From NCBI GenBank assembly GCA_019055375.1, contig JAHQIW010000940.1:222558-286557 (forward strand): a stretch of DNA of 64,000 bases, written 5' to 3'. Below are positions 11,601 through 24,000 of the stretch, piece by piece. Position 1 is the stretch's first letter; each line of letters begins with the position of its first letter. This DNA is from Parelaphostrongylus tenuis (Eukaryota; Nematoda; Chromadorea; Rhabditida; Metastrongylidae). The notes beneath the pieces were generated by a model. That model was not told the origin of the DNA and did not search any database. It saw nothing but the letters and a program-made list of their open reading frames with translations. The translations under genes were made by a program, and so were the position numbers.

Positions 11601-12327
11601 GCCTGCCCCTATCCCTGAGAGCGGTATCACGCTTGTAAAAAATAGTGAATGGGAGTTGAACGCTACACATAAAAAAGAAAGAGTAATAACTGAGAAATTT
11701 AGATTTCGCCGATTAGCAAAAGGATGTCATAAAATCAAGGAAAAAAGAAATACAAGATATATAGTCACTGGAACTCGTTGTTGAAGCCCTTTTTTAAATG
11801 ATATTGACTTTTGTAATTTTTCATTTCCGTAGAATAGTACCAGTAATTTTGTTGTTCTTATTGATGAATCTCTATTACCACAAATTGCAAATAATATTAT
11901 ATAAATATTATAAAAGGTGGTAATATTATAGCATCAGGAATGAGTTTTATCAAGTACTTGCAACAATGAAAGATTCAGTATCAGATCAAATACTACACTG
12001 AAAATATTATTTTTTGGTGAAGAGATGCTGAAAATGATACGTTCATTTATTTCAAGAATAATCTCGAATTCGCGAAAATTCCTCTTGTTTCTTGATTCTG
12101 CTTTTTAGCCGAAAGCTCATTTATCGAAGAAATCCGATAAGCAGATTGATATAACATACATTCTTGTCTCTTTTGTGATTTCATTTCTAGTTTTTTTTTA
12201 GAATTGATGAAGCACGCGAGAATAACGGAACATATTTGGATCGGACTGAAAACGCAAAGTGCATCTTCATTACCACGTGTGCCATATTCAAACTTCAACA
12301 AGGAGAGTCCCATAGATGGATGCGCAG
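8638..12327 (+). CDS. C-type lectin-like domain protein, partial (4 exons found)
   Basis: Exons 8638-8757, 10151-10252, 11057-11126 and 12202-12327 join with matching phases (0, 0, 1, 1) and GT-AG introns. Exon 1 gives 40 residues with a heptad-like stretch (SLLMNRIQDLDRRIIKLEKK). Exons 2-4 give the first two thirds of a C-type lectin domain: KTWADAE|NYCQSFDSHLAV, VDNEAKNNFIK, and the hallmark HIWIGLK followed by SPIDGCA. Such domains often bind sugars, and nematodes use them in secretion or immunity; ligand and location here are unknown. The final exon, with the last two cysteines and any sugar-binding motif, was not found, so binding cannot be judged. No signal peptide is seen at this ATG; exon 1 could be internal and an earlier exon missed. 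Repeats lie in introns 1 and 3. Confidence 0.85.
9121..9186 (+). repeat. CT-rich microsatellite
   Basis: Run of ctctctctct followed by tatctc units, in intron 1 of the lectin gene. Confidence 0.9.
11235..11510 (-). mobile_element. tRNA-headed SINE (family C), reverse copy
   Basis: The tail block (aaaaggataaagcc, then a degenerate copy of the gcgttgatcaatccc block), the tgaatgcatatctggcc block, tcaagtcagtgctgctt, and a head remnant near ccttgtgtgcgacgctg follow the family order on the minus strand. It sits in the third intron of the lectin gene. Confidence 0.7.
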
Positions 12328-13449
12328 GTAAGAAAGTTGTGTTACTTGTCAATCTTTGTTCCCAACAAATGTCATGATCTAACATCACAGTCTTACTCTC
12401 AACTGTTCAAATAGGCCACGCTCAAAAACATTAACAATCTAATAATCTGAAACATGATAACATGTTCTGAGCCCTTTATAAGGTTAGGTACAGCACCTAT
12501 ACAGTACTAGACACCTGCTGCGCTTATAAAGGAATCAACGCCGATACAAATAAGGATTTACTCTCTTGCAAGGGATTTGCTGAACCGAAATACACCTTAC
12601 CATTGAAGAGCCTGCAAGGGCAAAACAGCAGCTAACTAGTACTGTACAAGTGCCGTACTAGCCTTTCAAAATGCTCAAAATATGTTATCAGAATATGAGA
12701 TTATGAATTCAAAAAAACCGCCGGAATTTTTGGCTTGATTTTTTCAATAGCATAATTGATTTGTTTGGTAGGGCAATAGTGCTGAGCTGATAGATTCACC
12801 AGTAGACCATTCATTGTAGGGATCAGATAGAAATTTACTTACCTCTGTTATGCCTGTGAAGGCAGAACCATGAATAATCCTTCAGGATCTCACATAAAGT
12901 TTTGTTATAATTCGTATTGCTACTACCTTCAGTCTATGAGAGTTCAATTTCTTTGGGCCTTTTATATCACTATTTCTTTCGTTTTCGTTTATAGAGCTGC
13001 TTTCTTCAGACCACTTTTTTCAGTTCATGTAATTGATTGTTGTAAGAGTTTTTAAGTGTTTTGTTTCAAGCAGGCATTAAGATTCGATATATACTTCTTC
13101 GTGCGAGGATTTTGGCTTTATGTATGATCCGATTTGTTTCTCCATCAAAAATTTGCTCTTTACAGTAATCGATAAAGCCGGAGTGTGGTCAATCCGTCCA
13201 TGCGAACAACTGCATCCATTCGTCTGCCAAATGATTCTTGTTTGAAATAGACATAGCAGAGTTATTGGTAAAGCGAAATAAATCATGAAGTCCTGTTAAA
13301 ATGGCTGCTCCAAATTTTGATGAGTATCCAAAATTGGCTTGAAGAGGTCGATTTGATCAATACATAAACATTTTATACATAAAACTGTGAGAATTAATTT
13401 AAATAACCGACTATCACTAAACCTCGGCATGTTGGATTCAATGTAACAA
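12328..13449. other. No final lectin exon found; family G fragment at about 12590-12690
   Basis: The expected last exon of the C-type lectin domain (phase 1 acceptor, then a Trp and two Cys) was looked for and not found. The stretch at 12590-12690 (gaagagcctgcaagggcaaa, tagtactgtacaagtgcc) resembles 7500-7620. The rest is AT-rich and unassigned. Confidence 0.4.
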
Positions 13450-13990
13450 CTTGCTAATGCGTTACGCGCTCTTTTTCCAAAAAGGCCTTTCTATAACGCC
13501 GTAGCATCCAAAATAGAATTAAGTTCTACATCGGCCTCTTGTTTTGCTGTTACCTCGCTGGGAGCCCGGAAAGCATATGAATTTGTAAAGGAAATTTTGT
13601 AAAATCAGAGTCATACGTTTTATCTGGAGTTCCTTACAAAACGAAGAAGAAATCCTCAGTTGAATAACAAAAAGTATGCTCCACATGTCAGTCCCCTTAG
13701 CGCGATTGATCGATCAATCGATCGCGGAAAGCCGTATCAAATTTAGACATTCAACACACACACTATCTGAAGAGCGAATGCACGCATATGTAAAACACGA
13801 TATTTCCTTCCATACTACACTGCCGTATAACGGTTTTTCCAGAAAAAAAGCACAGTGGTGGATTCGTGGAAAATTACGCTATCGAATGGTTACTTATAAT
13901 ATAAGGTAAGAGCTCCGTCCTGCGAGGAATATGCGTGTGAAAAACGCAGAAGTTTTTTTTCATGCTATAGGGCTATAAAAAGGCCTTTTC
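13450..13990. mobile_element. Palindromic MITE-like element (family H), truncated copy
   Basis: Shares the family blocks ctttctataacgccgtagca, tcagagtcatacg, tctggagttcctt and cgattgatcgatcaatcgat. The reverse of the first block, gggctataaaaaggcctttt, lies near 13970. The outer ends are missing or diverged. Confidence 0.6.
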
Positions 13991-14880
13991 ATAATAAGGC
14001 TATATGCGCAGTAACCTGAGATTTAAGCTTTTGATTGATTACTAAAAGTGCAATGGAAAGCCCTTGTTCAGCGAACGAGGTCGTTTTCTTCATTTGCTCA
14101 ACAATAACAGAAAAAAAACATAATATTTTTGATAAGGTCAGCCTATCAGTTTCCATTTGCGCACGAAGATTATTGATATATCTACACTTTTAATTCTGGA
14201 ATATTATTGTAACAAAGAAAAGACTGTTTTGACACTAAATGAACATAACATATGCAATGTTCGCAATGGGAAGAGAATGACGGAACGAACTGAAAAATGT
14301 GATTGAGTTGCGTGACTTGGTTGAGCTTCGAAAGATTGATGCATAAAATGCACGAATACCTACCTTCGTCTATGATAATACGTCGAAACGAATCAAAATC
14401 AAGAAGCACCGAAACCCGAATGGTATCATACAAGTGATGTTGGACTTTACAGCAGATAGTAATGAATTTCTTGCTGCTTCCTTTGAGCAAAACACGGGGT
14501 TTTTATAACAAAAGTAATTCTCAACGCTAACGCTTCGGCTTCTCGGTTTCTTCTTCTTCAGAGCTTGGAAACATCACGTTGCTCGCAGCTGTCAGCTGAA
14601 CACCTCCATTACTCAAGCAGAAGATATCACTAAACCGAGATTTCAGTCGCATCAAGAGCAAAACAACTTTCAACATACCTACCACATTTTATGAGTCGTC
14701 CACTGAGATGTCCAAATGAAGACCAGCCGTGCAGAGATCATATGCTACGAATAAAGTTCGCCATGAAATAACAGTCTTAGATATTGCTCCATATCACGTG
14801 TGATTACAAGACATCCGTTCCTGATAGTTATGCTTCGATTGACGTCGTTTTATACTCATCAAAATTTTTTTATGGGAATA
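13991..14880. other. No recognisable gene
   Basis: A 102-codon open frame lies on the minus strand (14182-14490), but no family or splice context supports it. Confidence 0.4.
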
Positions 14881-15000
14881 GGAGGGTGACGTGGTCAAGT
14901 GGCTGTGATACTCGTCCGGCGCGAAGCTGATCAGCACTCTCCTCTCCCCTAACACCTCTCCGGCAGTTAAGAACGCGGGTCCCATGGAACGCCACAAGTA
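14881..15000 (+). mobile_element. tRNA-Ser/Leu-like SINE (family D), short copy
   Basis: The head is gacgtggtcaagtggctgtg, an A-box-like sequence. An actcgtccggcgcgaagctg segment and ctctccggcagttaagaacg follow, as in the other family D copies. Confidence 0.65.
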
Positions 15001-18000
15001 GGCTATCTTTGAGATTGCAAAAAATTCAGAATCATGAGAAATAACCAAAGAAACGAAAAAATCGGAAAAATTTCTTCCAACCTTATATGTCACACTTTTC
15101 CTTTTTCGTCGTTTTGCATTCATTACTCATGAAGGGCTTTGAATTTGCAATGAGGTCGGGTAATACTTGAGTATTTTGTGATAAAGCTCTACCACACCGC
15201 TCCGACGTTTTCATTAGAGGACACCTTTTGGGTTACTGAATCCAAGAAAGTTTTCTAAACCGCACTGAGAGAATATTCCGTTACTTAGGAGATTAAGGAC
15301 TAGGTTCGATGTGAAATCGAGCGAAGGATGATGTGCCTATGACTGCATGCACGGCATCTCGGAGCATTGTGGTATAAATGAATTAGAAGTGATTGATAAT
15401 AAGAACAAAATTAATAATAGTAGCCATAGTATTAATGGTAATATTATTGATAAGAATGACATATGGCTTCGATCGATTGCAGGAAACTCGCCATTTCCAC
15501 TACTTTATAAGTTCTATTCGACTCATTTTATTGAGTCACTATCTTTATGAAACGAATCAATGCCAGATAAGAGAACAAATACAACTCACAGCTTATGAAC
15601 CACTCACCGGCATCGCCATGTCCAATAAGGTAAATACATTATTTCTTATTAGGATGCTTTTCTTATTATAATGTATATTGAAAATCTCTGTATATCCCAT
15701 AATGGCTTTCCTCTTTTCGCCTGTCATGTTTTCAACTTCTTTGTTCTACCATCATCTTCTGCCTAGCTTTAACGGAAAATACCAACTGTTGATTATTACG
15801 CTGAGCTTATTTGAGCTATAATTGAAGAAAAAAACAAGAAAATTCACTGACTTCCTCCAAGCATCAGCGGCATCGAAAGCGACAATGCAGCTGTGCTATT
15901 TCTTAATAGACTTTGATCAACGCTAATAAATTAAAAGTTTTTGGGGATTTTTGAATCTTAAATTGATTGCATGCTATTTTTAACTTTTATTAAAAGTTTA
16001 TCAAGATGCAAAATGTTCCGTGTCTATATTCTTTTGTGCAACAGAGCGGGATACGTTCACTAATGAAGCCAAGCTTAAATGGGAACTGTAGGAATTTTTT
16101 GAATCAAAACTTGGTATAAAAACAAGTTCTGAACGTTATCTTTGATCTAAAGTTAATGTGCGAAGATAATTACCGAACGTTACCGCTTAGGAATAGAATT
16201 GTTTGTTTGACATAACGCGGCAGTTGATAAAAATTTTCTAAGACGATACTGAGAAGTAGCCTTTTTATTCTTGCACTTGACAGATAAGGAGCATCTCCGC
16301 AAACAGCATTGGGAAAGCTACCACAAGAATTTTAAGTTCCGTGAACCCGAGGTGACATCAAACCCTCAATCACCTTTTTCGAAGGCATACGTATCTGCTA
16401 GTGTCCAATTATAGTCCTTGCTCTGTCTTTCTCCCAGTGACATCTCGACTTGTCGTGAACAAGAAAAAGCAGTGGAACACAGTTCAAAGATAGCAGCATA
16501 AATTTTGCTTATCACTCAACATTCTCGGGTGTTTAATTGTAGCATGATGAATTGTTTGAAAGTTGACGACAGCGTGAGTCACAATTTGCCAAGGGTGGAA
16601 ACTGCGTCGCCTTAGCTATAATACCCTTTTCATCTCACTAAAAGATAGATCTTCATTCCCACCTTCATTTTCTCAAAAGCTCCGCATCAACACATCCAGA
16701 TTGTTGCGCGCAATTCTCCGGCGTGAAATCAAGTTTTCACAATCATTTGCAAGAGATTTTTAGGCGTTCAACCCTTTCCTCATGCCTAAAGTGAAGAATC
16801 AATTAGTAATCTTGAGAATTTAGTTTGCGCCATAAAATGTGACCGAATGAGTACCGATAACGAAACGATGACCAGCGACGTTGTGAATCATTCACCCCGA
16901 ATGAGCCACGCTATGGTTGGTTTATCGCCAAACTCATTTCCCATTCGCTATTCGCCCACTGAAGAGCTACTAGATTGAGGAGCAGTTAGAGTTCGGAAGA
17001 CCAAGCTAGTCCGAGAGCTTTATTTGCTCAGCAATTGTTACAGCTCCTCAATCCTTCCGCAATAGCTCAAGAATATGTAATGAAAGCAACTAGATTTGTG
17101 TATCTGCTCTCCAAATGATCATTTTTATTGCACTGAGGTTTCAAGCTTGTTGCACTCGCTGCGGCATTTTCCGTTATCGTTACGCAGTATTCCACATTTT
17201 CGAGAGTCGTAAAGATAAAGATAATAAGTTATTAAAATAGGAAAGCACAATAATCATAGGTGGAATCGTTTGAGGTCTTGATTAGAGGTATTCTGAAATG
17301 CACACTGATCGGTGGTCGCTTCGACACTACTTAGTTCCTTATTAGTTCTCTTCTTCACCACGCATACTATCTTTTCAGTGTTGAAAACACGTACCGAACT
17401 AATTTTAAAGGGTTAGAAACACTAAATTACTGGTATGAAAAAGCATAAGATAAAATAGTTTATGGTAATCAATCAGCAAGCTAATAATCTTCTTCATAAC
17501 AGAGGTTAGGCATATGTCTAGGCTTTGAGTAAAGTCAAATCACCAAAACATCAGCCGTTGTAATTGACTAAGAAAAGATGCGACCTTCACGTCAGCTCAA
17601 AAATGACACTCCGAAGAACACTGGTGAATTGATACGTTAGCGGATGCTCTATCTCCAAACAATTTTTAAACGCCAAGCGAGCACCTTTCACGTCTGAAAC
17701 AATAGCGCTGCTCACAACCGTTACATTCTACAACTCTGTGAATGTTCGCTGTTGCAGTGTTTGTATGGTCAGTCGTGAGCAATAAAGAAATCCTTCTATT
17801 CGAATTATCTGGAATGGATATAAAACATCTATGAAGTATTGGTGCAGATGGGAAAAACTGGCTGCCCCCACGTTAAATGGCCCTTCATCATTTTCTCGGT
17901 CACTGGGATTTAGTATTTGTTTTCTTCCGGATTATAAATATTTTCCTCGTTTATTTAAATATTTTTTCAACTTTCTACCTTACTATAACTTGTCCACTGT

Positions 18001-18804
18001 TGAGAATTCAACTAATAATAGAGGCGATGGCATTACAATGAATTATGGCAATTGTATCACTACTTTGCGTCTTTGATAACCTTACACGAATTTTTTTATG
18101 AATCTTTCTCATGCCTACCATTTCGGATATTTCGTCTTCGTCAGTATGGGGGTGATTTGGATCAGGTGTCCGCAGCAGTTGTTCTTCTTGCGCTGTTGGT
18201 CTTTATAGGTGTCGAATCGACACAAATGCGATATAGTGGATCACCATGCCAATAAGGTAGCAGCTTTAGTGCTGCGCTTCTGCACAGGACGTAGCCACGC
18301 TGAAGCGTATCTGCCTTCATCCTGCAGCGATTGGATTAGTATTGCTAATGTAGGAAAGTAGACAGTCAGTTTCTAGCCTCGACCTTGGTTTAGATTACTA
18401 ATATTCAAATTTCATTGATGAGTTGCACGAGGTTTTCACAGATTTTCACTACCTTGCTAATGAGTAGAAGAGATAGCTATTTTCAAGAAGAATAGCATGA
18501 GATAATGCGTTTTTTCAAAGACTTCATACTACTCCCAAGCTTATACTCAACAAAATGAGCCTTTGCTGCCTAAAATTTCTCCGTAAGATTGAAATTTGTC
18601 TTGCTGGATTATTTTAAGTGCATACAATCTTATGATGAGAATGCTAGATAACAGCACACTCTCCAACTGTAAAACTTAAAGTCGGCACTAAGCAAATAGT
18701 TGCGTGTATCCTCGATGAGTAGTCACGAAGTTATTAACATCAAAGCTTATCCAGTACAATAGAGTAGACGTTACCAGGCGTTTTAGACGGTAACAAAATT
18801 TTAA
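15001..18804. other. 3.8 kb with nothing recognisable
   Basis: AT-rich DNA with scattered open frames under 95 codons (for example 15393-15671 and 17831-18076, both +). None carries a recognised domain, a signal peptide or paired splice sites. No shared repeat was noticed. Confidence 0.4.
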
Positions 18805-19550
18805 GCCGATCTCATTCGCTGGACAGAAAATTTTTTGAAAGATTTAGTAATCATCGAAAGCTTAAATCTCCGGCTATAGCTCCACATTGCCGGTTTTTCA
18901 AAATACCCCTTTATAACGCTGTAAGGTTTAGAATAAAATTTTCTATCACACTCGCCTTTCGCCTTCATTTTTACAGCGTGTTACAACTCGCTGAAAACCG
19001 AGAAGTATATCAATGTTTAGAGGAACTTTCGTAGTATTTTTGCCAGTTGTTTTATGAAAAATTCCCTAATCGAATAATAACATATCGATTGCCTTGCCTC
19101 GACTCGCTCCGCCTCTACCACGCTCCCTGCTACGGCCTACGCCTTGTGGAATAGCTTGTAAGCAACCCCACCAAAAAATGTAAAACCCGATCTTATTTTT
19201 CCTCCTAAACAGTGTTTCCAGAAAATCAGCACATCATTACAATTAGGAAATATTACGCTACAGGGTGATTACTAATGGTCTAGAGAAAGAGCTCTGTCCG
19301 ACGAGATTTGAAGCAAAATCATGAGACCAAAGGAATCAAAAGAACAAAAGAGCTTCTTAAAAAGCAAACATATTCTTGAGTTCTTTGAAGCTTGTTTTAT
19401 TGTTTAAGTACTAGCATTCTAAGGAAGCCCTTTTGTCCAGCGAAATATAAGCAGGATAAGAAAAAAAACCTGATCGTGTGAAACATAATAGTGTTTTGGA
19501 TTTTACAGCACTATAAAAGGGTGTTTTGAAAAACCGAAGACGAGCCGCAC
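18805..19550. mobile_element. Palindromic MITE-like element (family H), copy 3
   Basis: The left end is attcgctggacagaaaattt, then agtaatcatcgaaagcttaa and cccctttataacgctgtaag. Reverse-oriented partners occur at 19430-19445 (ccttttgtccagcgaa) and 19500-19530 (cagcactataaaagggtgtt). The interior has an unusual GC-rich block near 19100-19150 that other copies lack. Confidence 0.6.
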
Positions 19551-19904
19551 AGAATCTTATATGGACAAGGAGTATGCCTGGGTCAATACAAAAAAAAAAT
19601 TGAGATACAGCGCGAGATCGCTTGTGATGACGAGGCATAGATCTTTGCGATTCATTTTTGGCATAAATCCGAAATGCTTGGAGAATATTGCGCACTGATG
19701 TATTATGCTGCCGTGCAACAATGGTAACTTCTACTTCGAAATGTTCTCTATTGTGTACCTGTTTCCCATGTGTGCTTCGTAAGCGACGAGGAGTTTCTTA
19801 TACGGGACACAGTACTGCTCTGCTCTGCTAATAATCTTCGATGTATCCGCCCTCACACCTTTTATGAGATTAGATAAATTATACCTGAACTCGTGCGAGT
19901 CCCA

Positions 19905-20170
19905 TCTCTACTATTAGGACACACCCACTGATGTAGAGTGATGTGCAAAACATTTGCGACAAGCGAGAATTAGCCCGCTTTTAACCAGTCCGGGGGCGTT
20001 GTAGCGTAGTATGAGTGGTGTCAAAACAGACGTCGATATAGCAAGGGATAGAGCACGCGTCTCGGATTGGATGTAATGCGGGTTCAAGTCCCGACTGACG
20101 CAAATGTTTTGCACGTTATTCTACATCATTTGATATATTTATAACATCATACCACCGCTAGAAGTGGGTA
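19905..20170. mobile_element. Inverted-repeat element with tRNA-like arm (family B), copy 3
   Basis: Left end cactgatgtagagtgatgtg, caaaacatttgcg. Right end gggttcaagtcccgactgac, gcaaatgttttgcacg, tctacatcat, then the shared flank ataacatcataccaccgct. The right half keeps a B box and the start of an A box (gcaagggatagagcacgcg). Confidence 0.7.
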
Positions 20171-20207
20171 AATAAAAAATGAATTCTATTAGGACATGAA
20201 GAATATC

Positions 20208-20393
20208 GGATAAAGCTCTTGGCGTTGATCAATCCCTGAGGAATGCGCCATGCATTTATGTTTAATTTTAAACTTCGTCTGAGATGATCGAATGTATATT
20301 TGGCCTTTGCAAAGACTCGCGGTGGCCTCCCGCCGTACTGCGTCAGTGCTGCTTTCCTCCCAGACAAGGCTGAAACTAGTCTGGTATCAAGCG
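20208..20393 (-). mobile_element. tRNA-headed SINE (family C), truncated reverse copy
   Basis: Tail cggataaagctcttggcg and gttgatcaatccctgagg, then gactcgcggtggcctcccgc and tcagtgctgctttcctccca, in family order on the minus strand. The tRNA-like head is missing beyond 20393. Confidence 0.75.
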
Positions 20394-21097
20394 TATATAT
20401 GATACATCACCAATGGATTGATTTACGTAGAACGCTTTATGATTTTATACTCTCAGCGTTTAATCCTACTCCTCGTCCTCTCCAGATGAAGAGGAAGCCT
20501 ATGTTCCCAATAGAGATGATTATTACTTATTCTTTTAGTAAGGCGACCAAAACTTCAGTGGCTACTTCAGTGCTATGAAAAGTCGCCAACCAATCGATGA
20601 CTGAGGAATAATCAGCTCATTATTCTAATGAAATGTGTTTCTCTATAACAAATACTATGTCGCAGAAAAATATTAAGGCTCAAATAAAAAGTATTCCAAG
20701 ATTATGCCTGGTAATCATTTTTGAGTCGTGCATGTAGTCTGTTATAGGGCAACATATAGACCCTGATACATGTTCGGCCTTGACAGCCTCGTCAGTCGGG
20801 CAGTAATTGACCCTGATACACGTGTTGCAGCTTTGACAGCCTCGTGAGTCGGGCAGTACCCTTTATCTATTGCTAATCCTCCCGGGGTGCTCCAGCCCGC
20901 TCAATCAGAGTAGGCGACGACGAATATTTTATACACTCATCAAGTGAAATTCTCAGGGGTTGGAAAGTGTTGTACTATATTATTGATTACTGAAACATTA
21001 TGTTGTATTGAAGGTTGAGCGTGGTTTTGAGAAAAACACTCGAAATCAGGGCTATTCTAGTAATACTTTATCCCTCTGTTTAATCCTTTCTTATTAG
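20394..21097. other. Upstream of first identified transporter exon; family G repeat at about 20735-20880
   Basis: At 20735-20880 a unit (gaccctgataca, tgttcggccttgacagcctc, gtcagtcgggcagta) is repeated in tandem about 60 bp apart. It is related to family G. The missing 5' exon of the transporter gene was not found here. Confidence 0.5.
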
Positions 21098-24000
21098 AAC
21101 GGTCTATGCAGCGAAAAAGAAACGAGCAAAGAAAGAAGTCGTCTTCTATACGCACTTCGAAGAAGTGTTGCAGGTACAGTATTATCATTCATTTCCGTGC
21201 CATCGTAAACAGTGCTATCCAATTCGAAATTGCAGAAAATCAATCCGTTTGGAAGATATCAAATCTTTACGATGATCGTTATTCTCTACGCTTCCATAGA
21301 ATGGGCGGGTGTGTTCATAAAGCATCGCTTACTTTTTATATAAATCAGTTTATGAAAAAATCTTCGTAGAGCGCTGGAAAAGAAACCAATATCAATAAAT
21401 CAGCAATTGATGACTTTATGAGTCTTTACGAAATTGTTACAATAGGGGGAACTAAGACGCAAGTGAGATTTCTAAGGACACGATCAATATGAGAAAAATG
21501 AGCGAGACCAAATCTGCCACAGAATAACTTCTGAAATACGAACTCAGACTGTCATGTCTGTCTGACATGTATCATGTCAATGAAGCACACAAAACCTGAA
21601 GGTCGCCAGATCTACATCTGTACCACAGAGAAACTATGGAGGGCGGCTACTGGAAGTGAATGCGAATTGCTGGGATCGGCATAACCTCTGGAAATAATCC
21701 TTCTAAATTTTTTAATGAGTACGTTATCTGAACACACGAGGAATTTACCCACTTGCTAATATAAGATTCTACAACACTATTTTGAATTAGGTATATTTGC
21801 TGCTCTAGGTGATTCTGACTTTTGATTTCAGGTCTTTTTGGGTCCAAAATAGAAAAAATGTAGGCTCAGGTATCGATCAAAGGCTGCGGCGACTGTATAG
21901 AAAAAGAAATAAAAATTTCATAATGTATGGAGCGATAATTTTTGAAATTATACCAGAACCCCAAACTTCGTGCTCCCTTCGATGATTCTTGTTTCTTAGG
22001 AAACAGCACTTTCATAGAGGTGCTCGGTTCAATCGAACCTAATTGGAATTGCACTTTGAAGAATGGCAGTTACTTTACAGGTAAGCAAATAAAGGATAAA
22101 TCTTCAGTGAGGCGTTGAAAATCCAATTTATGATATTTAATTTAGTACATGCACCAACAAATGATGAAAGTTGCATTTTTCTTCATACGAATTGTACAAA
22201 ATACACCGCAGAGGTATGGTAGAAAAACCAGTTTTTACCCTTGCGAAATCTAAAATCTTAGTAAAGTCTCACACTCCTCCAACGCTGATTGTTTTGAATG
22301 GTAGATGATTGGTCGTAGCAACAGTCCTATGGCTTGTGAAGAATCCTATACGATGTTCCAGTAGGCAGTAGAAGTCAGCAGCTAGCCAAAAAACAGTGAC
22401 TGGCCACTATGATACTTTTTTATTGGCGAATTTGAATAAGTCGGAAGCCTGTTTTTTGACAGACTAATGACAGAAAACACATGCAAACTAGACAGTTCTT
22501 TAAAGTTCAAAGTCTGAAGCTGAATTGTTTTTTTGGATAATTTTTGTAGAAATCTTATTTGTTCCAATATATTCATCTCATAATTCTAGAAGAAATCAGT
22601 GGGATTTGTTTCGTTGGTGGGTGATTTCAAAATGATCTGTAACGATGCGGACAAAGTAAAATGGATTCAAGTGATCCAAGCTGGCGGTTCAGTGAGGATT
22701 TTTTTTATGTTCTTTTTGTTGTTAAATTCGGTAGCCGGCCGTGCATACGTACCAGTGCATTTTTCTCTCGAGGCATTTATTGACTTTGGATTACATTGCA
22801 TGCCAAATAAATCATCAAAATCATCTATCACTTTTTCAGTGAAGTTTTTCACACGAAAATATTGATTCTTCTAAAGTTCCATTGTTTGTAATGTCAAAGA
22901 TTGCCATAATTTACTCCTTCGAAGATTTTTGAGTTCTATTGCCGTTATCTAAGCACGTCATAATTAAGTTTCGAAACCAAAAAACGAAAAGATGTTAATG
23001 GCAAATACAAATTTTATAAAAAAATCGCACCTTGAGACTTCGCAGAAATGTAAGCCGTAGTTTTCTTAGGAAGCCTAGAATATTCCTAGTATTTTTCTTA
23101 CTAAGAGGTTGTTTTTGTTAAGATAATTTTCCATTAGGCATTTCTTAGGGTGGAAAACGCTTCAAATCAGATAATTCGATCCAAAAGATCCAATTATTAT
23201 TAGAGACTCAAGGTAATTGACCAAACCATAACATATTTAAACCATCGCGTATCCATCTACTTCTAGTTAGTCGGCTCAATTATTGGTGGTCATATGGGCG
23301 ATTACTATGGAAGAAAAACAATGTTTTTTATTGGACAACTTTTTATTATCATCACATCCATCATGTCGACAGCTTCACGAAATTGGATCGCTTACGCCTG
23401 TATTCAAGGAATGAACTGCTTCCTTTACGGAGTGATCGAGGTGAAACTATGCTCAAGATTTTGATGTAATCTTTTCTTCTTCTGTATCAAGTTATAGAGA
23501 ACGTTATTTTTTCTAAGCTGTATCAATTTCTTTAGTAAAAAAACAACTATTAGAAACAAATGTAATTTTTTCAGGTCACATCTCTTACGATGATGATGGA
23601 GTATACAAACAATAAGTAGGTGATTTCTATGACAAGAAAAGCAACTAGATTTTTATGACACTGGAAAAAAGCGAAGAAGGTAGAAATGCCACAATTCAAA
23701 AATCTTGACCAGCATGAGGAAGAGTGCTTCTTGGTGATCCCAAAACTGTGATGAAGACGGCGGTTTACCTCCACGGCGTGGTAAAGAGTGGATCTGTCAT
23801 TTTCGCTGAGAAGCGTCCTGAAAATAAGTTCATGTTTTGCCATGTGTAGCGGTGGTGCGCAACGGATTATGCAATGCTGCTCCTTTATTTTTACGAAGTG
23901 GTGAAATGTATGTTGACGAAAGGTGTGATGCGCTTCGTATGTGTGGGAAAGAGTTGACTTGATAGTTTGACGATCAAGTACAATGATTTTCTAGGACTCG

